Source: Heligmosomoides polygyrus polygyrus
Taxonomy: Eukaryota > Nematoda > Chromadorea > Rhabditida > Heligmosomidae
Assembly (NCBI GenBank): GCA_947396885.1
Contig: OX377202.1
Coordinates: 27,147,407-27,211,406 of the forward strand
Reading direction: 5' to 3'
Length of the DNA stretch: 64,000 nucleotides
Each line of letters starts with the position of its first letter. Positions within the stretch are counted from its first letter, which is position 1. Under the pieces are notes generated by a model. That model had not been told where the DNA came from. It saw only the letters and a program-made list of their open reading frames with translations, and ran no database searches. Positions 42,949 to 54,178 of the stretch are shown piece by piece. Made by a program: the position numbers and the translations under genes.

Positions 42949-43018
42949 AAGTTTGTGAAAACGTGACCAGAGGAGTTGGTTGGCCATAACCGGAGTCATT
43001 GGAGTGATTTCACAAAAA

Positions 43019-43262
43019 ATGTTCATAACTCGGTACATTTCTTGGAGTTCAAAAATGCCGATAGCTTTTCAAAAACTAGAAGAAATGCGCTTTCGAACCA
43101 TGTAGAAATTAGTTTTCAACAGGGATGTCATCATAGGGGGCGGGGGGTCGATTTTTGGCACGTATTTCTGCAACAATGAACCAGAATTCGAATCCCCACC
43201 GCCCCTATGAAGTCCTCCCTGTTGCAAACTAATTTCTATATGGTTCGAAAGCGCTCCCTTGA
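43019..43262. repeat. ~300-bp palindrome, copy 2 (right arm truncated)
   Basis: Repeats the unit at 42652 with TTCATAACTCGG, GAAATGCGCTTTCGAACCATG, GGGGCGGGGGGTCG and the return arm ATCCCCACCGCCCC, TATGGTTCGAAAGCGC. The spacer between copies itself has a GTTTGTGAAAAC / GATTTCACAAA inverted pair. Confidence 0.7.
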
Positions 43263-43539
43263 CGTGGGTGCCATATGGACCAGTGGTCGATCCAACCTAT
43301 TCGTTTCAGAATACCATGACTTTACACTGTGCATTGGACAAGCTTGTAAATTTTTGTGGCAAGATTTCAACCGTGTGCGTGATCTACTTCAGGTAAAAAA
43401 TTAATTTTTCATGAAACATGAGAATTTGCAAATCGATCCTCCCTGATCATATCGGAGATTTCTGCGGAGAAGCTTGGTTTTTGATTGTATATTAATCACA
43501 TCTTGAACTCTAAGATGCCACAGTTTTCACTCTCTGATG

Positions 43540-44410
43540 CACTTCCTCCAGAAGGTAGAAATTTTTTGCCGCGAGAAGTCCATCCTTCAGTGGCGATCGG
43601 TGATATCGGAGAACGCAATGGCTCCACGTAACCTACCATATTTCGGAGTTTGTGCGACATCTCTGAAAATTCACAGAGCTTTTAAAACAATAAAAGTGTG
43701 GGTTCTACGCTTTAAAAAGCAGGCTGTAAAAATAGCGGCCACCATGTAATTAACGGTGTCGAAAATTTTCGGCAAATCATACAAATCGGAGCGTCTCTTC
43801 ATACAGTGGATCGTTTCAGAAAAACAAATTTTATTACCGTGTGTCAAACTGTGGATTAAAACTTTATTTGGTACAACTCCACTTTCTGATGCTGTTTCCA
43901 GCAGAAGAGAGAAAATTAGTTCCGTAACAAGTCCATCCTCCGGTTGCCATTCGGTCATCGCTTCGAAGAGTGCTTCCAAAAATCTTGTTGGAAAAGCACT
44001 TAATTTTCCTTAGCAATTGACACTTCAAATTTTATAGACGGCAATTTAGGACGTAGATGTCGCTCGTTCAGGCAGAAAACTGTCGCGTCCATGACCTCCT
44101 GAAAAAAAAACTGAAAAATGGAAACTTCTCTTACACTCCAAATCTGGGTGCAGAAAATCTTTATTTTTAAAAAGTAATACAATCATTATTTGAAACATTT
44201 TTATATTAAATTTTGCAACTTCGCGAAACGAATGAGAGATTCCACGCCTTCCTGGAAAATCCATCCTCCGGTTGCCATTCCGTAATCGCTTCCGAGAGTG
44301 ACTAAAAAATTTTTGTTGATAAAGCACTCAAGTCAGCTTCAGAAATTAACACTCGGCATTGTATAGAGTACAGTTTCGAATGCTGATGTTGCTCCTTTAC
44401 GTACAAAAAT
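43540..44410. repeat. degenerate tandem repeat, period about 330-350 bp
   Basis: GTCCATCCTTCAG (43578), GTCCATCCTCCGGTTGCCATTC (43931) and ATCCATCCTCCGGTTGCCATTC (44260) head three diverged units. Each continues with a CGCTTC/GAGTG block, an AATTTTTGTTG block and TGTCGCGTCCA/TGCCGCGTCCA. Non-coding; short frames on both strands are by-products. Confidence 0.6.
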
Positions 44411-45204
44411 GTGCCGCGTCCACGAGATGCTCGGAAAGCCTGAAAAGTTGAACTCGTTGTGAATAAGTCGACAATTGCGCCCAAAAGTGCTTTATTTTCA
44501 ACTGTAAACAAACAAAATACTATTATCAAATGATGGCGTACACAAAATCTTTATCAGGGTTTTTTAACAAATTACTAAATTAAACAGTTACTCAGTAACA
44601 CTCTTTCTTGAACTAACCTGATACAGTGGAAGCTGTACCTGGAAAGAAGGACCTATAAAGGGTACAAAAATCGCATGAAAATTTAAAAAAATCAATGCGG
44701 ATCGGAAATAAAACGATGGTGTACATAAGGGGGGGGGTCGTAAATTTTCGACAAAAATCGAACCCCACGCTTGACCCTGAGTGTCTGTGTATCTAGCGGC
44801 GGCTCTTATCGCGTTCGTATCGAATAAGTAAATAAATAAATAAAATGTGAATATATAGACCACTATTAATGCGACGCACCACACAGATGGATAGAGTGTG
44901 TTGCCCACTAGGACCTTTTTTCTTATGAAAGAGGATTACCATAAAATGTATACAGAGAAAACCTCTCCCTCCTTGACTAATGCCAGACTCGTTGCTAAAG
45001 TGTCGTGCTTGTATCGCACCGCGTCAGTGACTGTGTAAAATCGGAAAAATTTGGAGAATACACATCGAGATCATGTTCTAAGAAACCCGACATTGGCGTC
45101 ACCTTGAATTAGTTTGGAGAATTTCTGTTCAGTTTACGAGGCAAATGGAAGCAAACTTTATTACGAACTCCAGCCGGCAGTCAATTTAGTCTTGGTATGT
45201 TTTA
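44411..45204. other. unassigned sequence
   Basis: No gene. AAGTAAATAAATAAATAAA at about 44826. A 9-G run at 44729-44737. Confidence 0.4.
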
Positions 45205-45369
45205 TCCATATACCAGACGTTCAAAGGCCGCCAAACGTCTGGTTGGGGCTTCGCCCAAACCCGGAGAATAGAACACCCGGAACGTCTTCTTCTCCTCTTT
45301 AGACCTTCTCTCATTCATTACAGTAAAAAAACTGGGTTTGCTATATAGAATGGTATAGCGGAATAGGAC

Positions 45370-45930
45370 AAAACAGGTCCATCACCTTCACTGGACCCCT
45401 TTCCACCCCCCCCCCCCCATTCACCGATCCCCATTACTAGTACCTTTCTCACCGGTCCCCCCTTCACCTGTTCCCTCTTTCACTGGTCAACCTTCTATCG
45501 GTCCCCCTTCATTGGATCCCTCCCCCTCCTTCACCGGTTCCCCTTCATTGGACCCCTCCTCCCTTCACCTGGTTCCTCTTCACTGGTCAACATTCTACCG
45601 GTCCCCCCTCACTGGACCCCTCCCCCTGCTTCACCGATCCACCGTTCACTGAATCAACCGGTCCCCATTACTGGTCCCTTCTTCACCGGTCCCCTCTTCA
45701 CTGGACCTCTCCCCTCTGCTTCATCGGTCCCCCCTTCACTGGGCGCCCCCCCTCCACCTTCACCGTTTCCCCTTTCACTGAATCCCCCCTCTCACCGGTA
45801 CCCATTGCTGGTCCCACCTTCACTGGTCCCTCCTTTATTGGTCAACCCTTTACCGGTTCCCCTTACTGAACCCCATCCTTCACCAGTCCCCATTACTGGT
45901 CCCACCTTCACTGGTAACACGTCGTCTGCA
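45370..45930. repeat. TTCACYGGTCCCC minisatellite
   Basis: About 30 imperfect copies of CCCCTTCACTGG/TTCACCGGTCCC. The same minisatellite lies at the same place in the second copy (59430-59945). Proline/Ser-rich frames across it are by-products. Confidence 0.85.
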
Positions 45931-46549
45931 TCCGGAACCATCGCGCGACATCGTCCTCTCCTCAGCCCGAACGTCCTTGGTGGGACATCGGTGACACGTC
46001 TTCTGAACCCAGACACCTGTTGACCCACCCCATTGACACCTCTTTTAAACCCGGACGCATGTTGAAGGAGGTGGGGGCCATCTCTTCCCAACCCGCACCT
46101 CCTTTGCACGACATCGGTGACATGTCATCTGAACATGGACGCTTGTCGACAATTTCAACAGTTGACAACTGGTGACAACAACAACCCCCTCCCCACCCCT
46201 TCTCCATACTTCCTCCCAACACGCTCCTTCAGCACTTCTGCACAAACAAACACACACACCCACGCACACAGACAGACGACCGTTCTCGCTTATATATAGT
46301 AGGATCATTATCTTCACTCTGTCGTTATGCCGCCAGGAAAGTTGAAGTTACCCTCTTTTTCGCTCATTTACCATTTACACCAAGTAAAGAGTGAGATCTC
46401 GTTTCCTTCGTTATGCGTTTAAGGTGTACCAATCTACACGTTTTGAAGGGTCCATAGCTCCGAAGCGTGCCCTGACACGCGTTAAAAGCGGGATAGCAAG
46501 CCAGGTGCACGGGTGCGCTCACCGCACGCAGCGTAGAGGAGGAGAAGTA

Positions 46550-46684
46550 GCGGCGATCGTTTTATCCTTGAGGGGGGCAGGTACAAATAGAGCTGGAAGA
46601 AAGGGAGGCTTGGCTGGCGTGGGTGGAAATCTGAGCCAACAACTTCGAATTCGCCTCCTCCGACTCCGCTACCACGCGCCCTAT
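46550..46684 (-). mobile_element. tRNA-derived SINE, head fragment
   Basis: GCTTGGCTGGCGTGGGTGGAAATC and TCGCCTCCTCCGACTCCGCTACCACGCGCCC give the head in minus orientation; TTTATCCTTGAG marks a shortened body. It lies inside the unclassified TIR element. Confidence 0.65.
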
Positions 46685-47200
46685 CAAAAATATTGCTGCT
46701 ATGTTTTTACGTTCACCACAGTGCATCAAATCTAGCTTAAGCCTTCGAAGAAAATCTTATCTGGAAAACACTATTTCTCGAAATAACGATTTTATGCATT
46801 GTTCAGAAGAAGCGTATATTCTCGTTACTTCAAAACATCATTTGAATAGCGCTCACACTACCAAACAACAACACTCGCTGAATCAAAACTCAGCTCTTTT
46901 GCAAAGGCATATGGCGTATACAAGGAGAAGGATGTTTTCATTTCCATTTCTCAAACCAAATGTTTTATTATGTTGTCAGCATGTTGTGCCACACGAGGTT
47001 TTGAGTTTTTTATTACCTGTTTTTTATTATTTTTTTGATCGTTCGTCGTCTCCAAAGGAGCGTGAGATCCACCATAAGATCCGATATTCCCACGTTTGCG
47101 CAGAGGCGAATCACAATATTTTTCTGTTATTAAAATGCTTGAAAATCCCGACGCCAATATAGTTATTCAAATGACGGTAATATTTTCAAAACCACAACTT
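46685..47200. other. interior of the TIR element, unassigned
   Basis: A 153-codon frame (46701-47162) has no recognised domain and is not preserved in the second copy of the element. Confidence 0.35.
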
Positions 47201-47642
47201 TTATAACAGGGCGTGTGGTTCAGCAGTCCAAAGAGAGAATGGCTGATGCGTCCAAGTCGAACCAACGTTCCTTGTTCATGTTTCGGTTACGCGAACCAAG
47301 CTCTGTCTGGTGCGCAGAAAACACAGACTTGTCCATCGGTTCCCTTTTCTGCCGGCACATGGGTAAGGGGATATTGGTGGAGTGGGTGGGGGGGGGGGGG
47401 GGGGGGAGGAGGAGTTGGGAGAATGAGTAAAGGAATCGGAGTAACGTTTTTACCGTCGAACTGTGAACGGTATCGAGCAGTCTACCAATAGCAATTGATT
47501 TCGTTCCTGTTCTCGCAGATTAAGCACTTCGGATTAAGACTCTCTCCATCTGTTCCGTTTAGAACGAGTACTTCAGAGAATGAGTCGCGGACGGCAATAG
47601 AAGGTGAGGCCCCATAGAAACAGTTTTGAAGATTTTGCTCCT

Positions 47643-47687
47643 CCCGTATTCCAGTATATCATTCTAAATGATATACTGGAATACGGG
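47643..47687. repeat. perfect 21-bp hairpin
   Basis: CCCGTATTCCAGTATATCATT (split as left arm 47643-47663) and its exact complement (47667-47687) are separated by only CTA. The stem extends a few more bases (CTC, GAG) with one mismatch. Confidence 0.9.
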
Positions 47688-47981
47688 TGGAGCAGTGAAG
47701 AGTCGTCACTGCCATTTTTTTACTATCGTTTCTTTTACTAGAGCTTTCTTCTTCATTCTCTTTTTATACACATGGTTGTTTCTGCTTCCTTTTCCTCGAA
47801 TTTAGTGCACGTCTTCATGACGTATAGAATAAAAAAAATAGCAAACCCAGTTTTTTTACTGTAATGAATGAGAGAAGGCCTAAAGACGACAAGAAGACGG
47901 TCGGGGTGTTCTATTCCCCGGGTTTGGGGCGTAGCCACCAACCAGACGTTTGGCGGCCAGTAGGCCGTTGTAATTCCATAT

Positions 47982-48396
47982 CTGTTCTCATTTCATACCC
48001 TAGATAATTTGTTGCTAAAGGCGTGTTCACTTTTCTGTGTTGGTTGATGTTGAATTGCTAATTTTGTATTGCAGTGTTACACTTCATTCCTTGAACTTTA
48101 GCTGTTGAGCTCTTGAATTTGAAACCTATAAGTTTCCTTGTTTTTTTTTACTTTAAATAATGGTTTTTTAACGAAATTTAACGATTTACCTGAAATTTTT
48201 CGAAAGATTTCCGTTAAAAAGTTTCCTTTAAAGAATTAGCCACAGAATTTTGTGTGCACCACTGGTTGTCGCAACCCGCTCGACTTAGAAAAACATGGCT
48301 TTTTCCCTTATATTGACAAGCACTTCAAATTTTTGACAGTCTTAACTTGGGTGGTGCGCTTCAGGTAGAAAATAATCATATTTTCATGAATCTCAA
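47982..48396. other. unassigned AT-rich sequence
   Basis: Contains the GTTAAA-rich segment related to 37.6 kb (48160-48235). No gene seen. Confidence 0.4.
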
Positions 48397-48716
48397 TGTT
48401 GTAGTCGTGACCCAGACGTTCAACCTGCTGCCTAAGTCCTGGTTCGGGAAGTTAGACGCCGATGACCAACCAAGAAGTGGTCTCCTGCTAGCAAATAAGT
48501 AGATCGCAAGCAGGAGAGGCGGGAAGCGGGCTGCATAAAAGGCCAGCAGCAGGAGGCCGGTGTGCTTAAGGTCGGATTCGCGACTCCCCATTTGCGGGCG
48601 TTGTTCTAATCTTTTCTCCTAATAAACCTTTTCTACTTCGCTCTCTCAGCAAGTGGAGCAAGAACGGTCGCAGGAAGGAGACCCAGCACAATTGTATATT
48701 AAAGAGGTATACAACA
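48397..48716 (+). repeat. 5' LTR of the Gypsy element
   Basis: 320 bp, bounded by TGTTGTA and TACAACA, a perfect 7-bp inverted pair of the canonical TG...CA type. A TATA-like GCATAAAAGG lies at about 48533 and a polyadenylation signal AATAAA at 48621-48626. The bases right after it, TGGCGATCAGAGG (48718), have the TGG start expected of a tRNA primer-binding site. Confidence 0.8.
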
Positions 48717-48918
48717 GTGGCGATCAGAGGTGGGAAGCCACTTTTCGCTAAGGAAGGTGCAACATTGTTCGGACTCAAGGAGGAAGAGCTTCGCTTGCTC
48801 TTGTTGCGAACAACAGCCATTGTTGTTTTGGTAGAGAGAGCCTGTAGCATGTAAGAGGCTAGTTGGAGAGAAACCGAGTGGATGAAAAGGTTCTGTGATT
48901 GGACTTATAAGAGAAGCC

Positions 48919-49990
48919 ATGGATCCTCAGCTGGTGATGACAATGTTTAAAGAGCTCATGGAGGAGCAGAGAGAGGTAGCTGAGAGGCAGCAAAAGGATA
49001 TGATTGCCATGGTTACGAATCAAATGGCAGGGACCAGTAGAGTAAAGACGGAAGCTGAAGAAGTATCTGTTCTGCGTTGAGATCGAGAGATTCGTACTCG
49101 ATCCGGATATGGAGATGAGTTCTACCGGGTGGTATTCTAATCGTAAGTACAAGTACGTGCTGGTTGACGATACAACGCAACTATAAGAGTGCCAGAGTCA
49201 GACTGCTTTGTGAAAAGTTAGACTCAACCACATTTGAGAAGTACCAGAGAAATGTACTGCCACGAGAGGTGTGTCAGATTGGTTTTGATGAAACACTGTT
49301 TACATGAAGCAGCTGTTTGTCTTCAAGACATCGAAGTTCACCACGAAATACCAATGTTTGAAGTTGGAGAAGAGTGACTCCAAAGATTACCTCACCTTCA
49401 CTGGTAGAGTGAACGAATTCTGCGAGAAGGCGAAAATGCATGAGCTGGATTCTGATGGAATTAAATGTTTGCTATGGGATTTTGGTCTGAAATATCAGAA
49501 GGAGGTTGAAGTAAGGCAACGGCTCATTGCAGTGCTAGACAGAGAGTACAATGAAGGAGGGAACGTGTCACTCCAGGAGTTACACAAGTAATGTGAGAAG
49601 TTCTTGAGTCTGAAGAGGGACAGTGACACTATTGCTGGCAACGTGAAAGTTGTAGAGGAAACTCTTGAAAAGAAGCCGGTGGTTTGCTGGAATTGTGAAA
49701 GACATCGTTATGCGAGAAAGTGTAAGTTGAAGCCCTGGTTTTGCAAGAAGTGTAAGGAGACTGGGCATAAGGAGAAATACTGCGATATCGTCTTCCGAGG
49801 AAGTAGTGATTGCAAGAAATTCACAGATACAAGACATCGCAGTAAGGACAGTAGCAAGAGGACAAACAGAGACTCCAATGGGCACGTTAAAGTTAAAATA
49901 GCGAGTGTAGTCGCTGATGTGAATTCGACACGCATGTATGTGGAGTCAGTGGTGAACAGCCACCGAGTGGAGTTCCTAGATCGGGTATAA
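48919..49990 (+). pseudogene. Gypsy Gag remnant
   Basis: The N-terminal part (48919-49080) has an acidic/coiled segment (MFKELMEEQREVAERQQKD) and ends at a stop. After broken frames, capsid-like sequence resumes at 49304 (FTGRVNEFCEKAKMHELDSDG). A TAA at 49589-49591 interrupts the frame, which then continues to two zinc knuckles: CWNCERHRYARKC (one residue short of the consensus) and CKKCKETGHKEKYC (CX2CX4HX4C, perfect). Gag of this type packages element RNA. Confidence 0.85.
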
Positions 49991-50179
49991 TCGTGCTAAA
50001 TGAAGATGCTTGGAGGGAAATGGGAGCTCCAAAGCTTGAGAGGACAAATGGCGTTGCGAAAAACGCCAGTGGAAGTTCCCTGAAAATACATTGGAAATTG
50101 TGGTGTGAAATCAAGATGAAGAGTCGTGGAGGGGAAAGCTACACGTATGCAACGCCCTTCAGCTCCCTTATGGGACTAG

Positions 50180-51302
50180 AGTGGATCCAGAAAAATGAGG
50201 GGGATGTACCATATGAAGATGATGGTAGCACAAGTAAAAGTGAAGGACTCCGGTCTGGGAGAGGAATTGAAGAAGACCTTTCCTAGTGTTTTGAAGGGGT
50301 TTTTGGACTCACTACAAAGGAGAAAGCTGAATTTTAGCTTGTGCAGAATACTCGTTCAGTTTTTTGAGGTTGCAGACCAGTAGAGCATGCCGCAGTAGAG
50401 TCCGCCAATAAGGAACTCGATAGATTTCTGGAAATGGGTGTGATAGCCCCGGTGAGCCACAGTGAATGGGCTGCACCAATAGTATGTGTAAAGAAGCAGA
50501 ATGGAAAGCTGAAAGTTTGCGCGGACTTCTCAACAGGTCTTAACAAGACATTACGGTCTTTCGATTATCCTTTACCAGTGCCAGGAGATATCTTTGCTTC
50601 GTTGAATGGAGGAATGGTATTCTCACAGATAAATCTGTCAGATGCCTATTTGCAGACTGGCTTCCTTTTTTCCCGGGCATGGTTACATATTATTCCGCAT
50701 TCATGCCAACGATAAAAGAATTACGAGGGCCGCTAGATGTTTTGTTGAAGAAGGATATCAAGTGGGAGTGGACATCGCGGCACCAGAAAGCGTTTTGTGA
50801 CCTGAAGACAGCACTGTCTAGTGAACTGAATCTCGCTCACTGCGATCCTGGGCAGAAGATTGTCGTTGCGGCGGATGCATGCGAATAGGTGTCATTTCGC
50901 ATAGGTTCTGAGAAGCTTACTCCACGCGTTTCTCGAACACTGACAAGCGCTGAGAAGAGCTACTCACATATCGAAAAGGAAGCGTTTGCGCTTGCGTTCG
51001 CTGTCAAGAACTTCCACAAGTATGTGTTCTACAGGAAGTTTCTGCTTTTGACAGGCCACAAGCCGTTGTCAGCCATTTTCGTTGACAAGAAAGGCGTTCC
51101 GATTTACTCAACGAATCGACTTATGAGATGGGTGACAACTTTGCTTGGATACGATTTTTACATAGAGTATGTCAACACAGCGGAGTTCGCTCAAGCAGAT
51201 GGCTTGTCACGATTGATGCAAAGGCATCGCTATGAAGGAGTAGGCATTGTGATCACTGCTATAGAAAGCGATGTGTCTCTTCTGTCGTTTTCAAATTGGT
51301 AA
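50180..51302 (+). pseudogene. Gypsy Pol remnant (reverse transcriptase and RNase H)
   Basis: Reverse transcriptase: VIAPVSHSEWAAPIVCVKKQ, KLKVCADFS and SQINLSDAYLQ, where the motif-A Asp is Asn. A deletion then removes everything to GMVTYYSAFMP, so the YLDD core is missing. The connection and RNase H follow: LKTALSSELNLAHCD, VVAADACE with a TAG (50886-50888) at the following codon, SAEKSYSHIEKEAFALAFAVK and LTGHKPLSAIF, where a conserved Asp is Gly. The C-terminal ...EFAQADGLSRL block is present. Integrase is absent. Confidence 0.88.
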
Positions 51303-51829
51303 ATCTTGCAGATTTTTTAAAAATTTTGTAAAACGTTTCGCTTCTCAGTCATGTTTGGAATTCCACTCCTCAATTTTTGCAGTTTTCGACATTTATTCAA
51401 AAATAGATGCTCTGACAGCAATACTGTGAAAGTGTGGAAATGTAGATGGTCCGACATTCAAAAAATTTTAACTTTTCGTATTACGTATACTTTTCCGTTT
51501 TTGAAAATTTGTCTATGAAAACTTTTTAAAATTTCGGAAAGTGGAAGTCTACGACAGCCAATTATGTTTCAACTTTCCTATTTTACAGCTTTAGATGCTG
51601 TACTTACTTCTGAACTTACTTTTAGATTTTTGAAAAAATTGCGAACTTTGCTAGACCAATACACATAACTAGCAACAGAAGGCAATTAGGAATATATTAT
51701 GTATGTATATTTGTGTTAACTTCTAAAGTGTTCTACTATTCTTTAGAAGTGTGTAGGTAACTGTATTTTTATGTTGCGTGTATGTGCAGGCTTTGATATT
51801 TTTTAGTGAGCCAAGGGCGCCAGCGTTCT
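51303..51829. other. unassigned AT-rich sequence
   Basis: No gene and no 3' LTR were found. AAATTTT-rich short repeats only. Confidence 0.4.
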
Positions 51830-52385
51830 TAATGGGAAATTGTCAAAAAATCGATTTTTCTGAAACTGATCGACATTGACACCAGTCGATAGGACCTTTC
51901 GTGCTGAACAGAACGGTGTTCTTGCGAGTAGTGAAAACTCAAATGTGGGCGAGTAGGGGCGCAAGCAACCTCACCGCGGCCCTCCGCCACTCTAAAATGG
52001 CGGCTGGGACTAAGGCAGGTTAGGCAGCTGGAAAGTTTTGAGCACTTCATTGCAAAGTACCTTAACTGGTGTGCTTGCCTGTGCATTTGTATGCCGTCGG
52101 CTCATCGAGTCTTCCCAAAGTCGTCGACTGAAATTGAAAAAAAAGTCGGATCACACAAGGCTAACCTGCATTTTGGCATGACTATAATTTCACCTTTTTA
52201 GAAGCTACAACAGTGTACTTTTGCGGACTACTAAAGCTTTTTACTACCTACAAAGTCATCGAAGCCGGAACGATTCGATCTCGACAGAGTTATTGAGCTC
52301 CGAACACGCCCGCGCGTTCAATTTGCGAGCTGTCGCGCCCACTCGATTGATAGGTTCGATTCTAAATGCATTGCTCAACTCAATA
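51830..52385. repeat. unclassified dispersed repeat, copy 2
   Basis: Matches 38120-38610 block by block and ends in the same CGATTGATAGGTTCGATTC segment with a B-box-like core. It has an extra 5' part (CCTCACCGCGGCCCTCCGCC...AAAATGGCGGC). Non-coding. Confidence 0.65.
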
Positions 52386-52389
52386 AGGT

Positions 52390-52818
52390 TTATATGTCAA
52401 AAGATAGAGCTCGAGCTGCTGATTTCAGACTGATTTTAAGGAAGTTATTTAAAAAGGCCGCTTTGGGCCGTTCCAAAGTGGCCTATGTTGACCTACGCGG
52501 TCTCTCCAGCAAAAGACATGACCGGTACTGTATGTGCCTGCAGCGAGGACCACAGTCAGATCAGAATTCTTGACCTATAGGAGATTGCGGAAGTTCAACT
52601 TACGTCTAGCACAAAGCGAGAACCTCTTAGGATTGTCTGAGCATTTGCTTGCTTGATTGTTGTCTAACGTTGCGTTGCTATAACTGTTTTCGTTCTCAGT
52701 TACTGGTGCCGACCTATTTCACAAACTTTGCATTATTAATGTATGTGTTGCTATTCTATTACTTTTTCGTTATTGCGTGGCTACTATCACTTTGTGAATA
52801 AGTAAATAAATGAATGTA

Positions 52819-52865
<47 letters not shown>

Positions 52866-52867
52866 AT
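52390..52867 (+). other. possible LINE 3' end with AAAT microsatellite
   Basis: The microsatellite at 52819-52867 resembles the (AATA)n end of the CR1-like element at 28.0 kb. The preceding ~300 bp has no recognisable coding sequence. A severely 5'-truncated CR1-like copy is a reasonable guess but unproven. Confidence 0.3.
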
Positions 52868-53441
52868 TTCACGGACGTTTTTTGTAAGTAGAGCAGCAGC
52901 TAACCAATTGGTAATATCCAAGGTTAAAGAGAAACGAAATTTTTTTTATTTCCCCGTCAATTTCAAATTTCACATCCAACTGGCTTTCAGGAAGCATTCG
53001 AAACATTTCAGCAAGGTGGCTACCTTCGGAATCGAATAGTGTTAACGCACCACGCAGCGAAGAGGTTTCTTAGCGTGCGCTATGTTTTCAACCGAACACT
53101 GCGACGAAAACGCCGAATACATCTCTTGAAAGCAGCTCGATAGTGAGAAGTAGACGAGTTCAAATGAGGACCCTTGCGGCTCCGGTATCTTGCTTTGGCG
53201 AGAAATCTTCACTTGTATTGCGTAGCACCCGTTCACCACTGCTTTCTCCACCACTAGAGACTACTACTTGTCCACTCAACCATCAAGCCATCTATCTTCC
53301 AAAAATCGCCTAACTGGCAGCATGATGACTGGAACAACAACGGCTTACCCATAGCCTCAATTTGCATTCCAGTTATCAGCAAAATCTGTGATTCCCCGGG
53401 AAGAGCATTAAGTGGCGCGTTTCAAAGCTGCTGAATCACTA
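52868..53441. other. unassigned sequence
   Basis: Nothing recognised. Confidence 0.4.
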
Positions 53442-54176
53442 CAGGGTGCGTAAAAAGTATTGACGCACCTACATTTTGTTTCAGCTCCAGTTTTCTCTTT
53501 CTACCTCTCTAGGTTTTTGTGTGTTATTTTTGTTTCCTGTATTGTGCTGAAAAAACACTCACGAAAAAAAACTGATGAAACATGACCATCGTCGCTACGG
53601 TGGCCCTTTTTGTCTGTTGCCCAAAGAGCTGAATATTTCCTTAACAAGAGAATTAGGCGCTGTTCGAAACGGTTGGTGAGGAAAGAGGTCAGCAACCTAA
53701 ACGTCAGCCACGGCTCTGTTATAACAAAAAGTGATTACAATATGTTCAAGCACGATATCCATATCGAATCCAAAATTATCAATCTCTGTCCGATAACGGC
53801 AAACAGGTAACGCGCGCAGGTGTGGACAGCTTCTCAGACGAACACAGCTTAAACATGAATCCGCTGGATTACTCTTTTTAGGCGATTTTGGGGAATGAGG
53901 TCTGTGCTACTTTCAACAGAAGTGAACAGTCGCAGAAGGCTATCCTGTTAAAAGCACGGGACGAAATCCAAGCGAGTACTTGCGGCGCGTGCTCATGAAT
54001 TTTTCCGTCGTTTTCGCTTCTGTATTCACAGTAAAGGAGCCAATGTCAATTACGAATTACTCTATCGTGTTCGCAAGATCATTTTCCATATTTCTCAAGT
54101 GAATATCTTAAAACTTACTGCTCAATACTATTTCCACAACCGTCATTTACTGCGTCAATACTTTTTACGCACCCTG
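53442..54176 (+). mobile_element. Tc1-like DNA transposon, internally deleted
   Basis: 735 bp. The terminal inverted repeats are perfect over 26 bp, starting CAGGGTGCGTAAAAAGTATT. TA duplications at 53440-53441 and 54177-54178. The interior carries transposase remnants, so it derives from an autonomous Tc1/mariner-superfamily element distinct from the TTAGGTTG mariners. Confidence 0.9.
53610..54010 (+). pseudogene. Tc1-like transposase remnant
   Basis: The N-terminal DNA-binding part reads KRLVRKEVSNLNVSHGSVIT (about 53665-53730). The catalytic C-terminal part is recognisable as NPLDYSF (about 53855) and CATFNRSEQSQKAILLKARDEIQ (about 53910-53975), in another frame and with an internal stop. 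The middle, with the first two catalytic Asp, is deleted. Confidence 0.7.
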
Positions 54177-54178
54177 TA

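Larger units (their letters stand above)
45212..47974. mobile_element. unclassified TIR element with pyrimidine minisatellite, copy 1
   Basis: The ends are inverted over about 120 bp. GGCCGCCAAACGTCTGGTTGG, CCCAAACCCGG, GAATAGAACACCC and CCTTCTCTCATTCATTACAGT at the left (45227-45330) reappear reverse-complemented at 47850-47965. TCCATAT precedes (45205-45211) and follows (47975-47981), a possible 7-bp target duplication. The interior starts with a TTCACYGGTCCCC minisatellite and a run of GACACGTC-TCTGAAC units. No transposase frame was found, so it is non-autonomous. Confidence 0.6.
48397..51302 (+). mobile_element. Ty3/Gypsy LTR retrotransposon, 3'-truncated
   Basis: A single 5' LTR followed by gag-pol remnants. 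Order: LTR, primer-binding site candidate, gag with two zinc knuckles, short protease-like remnant, partial reverse transcriptase, RNase H. No integrase and no 3' LTR were found, so the element is cut off after RNase H. Confidence 0.85.

Noticed and set aside
43540..44410. Possible CRISPR-like or satellite array
   Set aside because: Three diverged ~330-350-bp units without spacers of constant size; a eukaryotic degenerate tandem repeat explains it.
47643..47687. microRNA precursor
   Set aside because: The loop is 3 bases and the stem perfect; typical animal precursors have larger loops and bulges.
52819..52867. A complete CR1-like LINE ending at the AAAT repeat
   Set aside because: Only the microsatellite resembles the 28.0-kb element; no ORF2 C-terminus is visible upstream.
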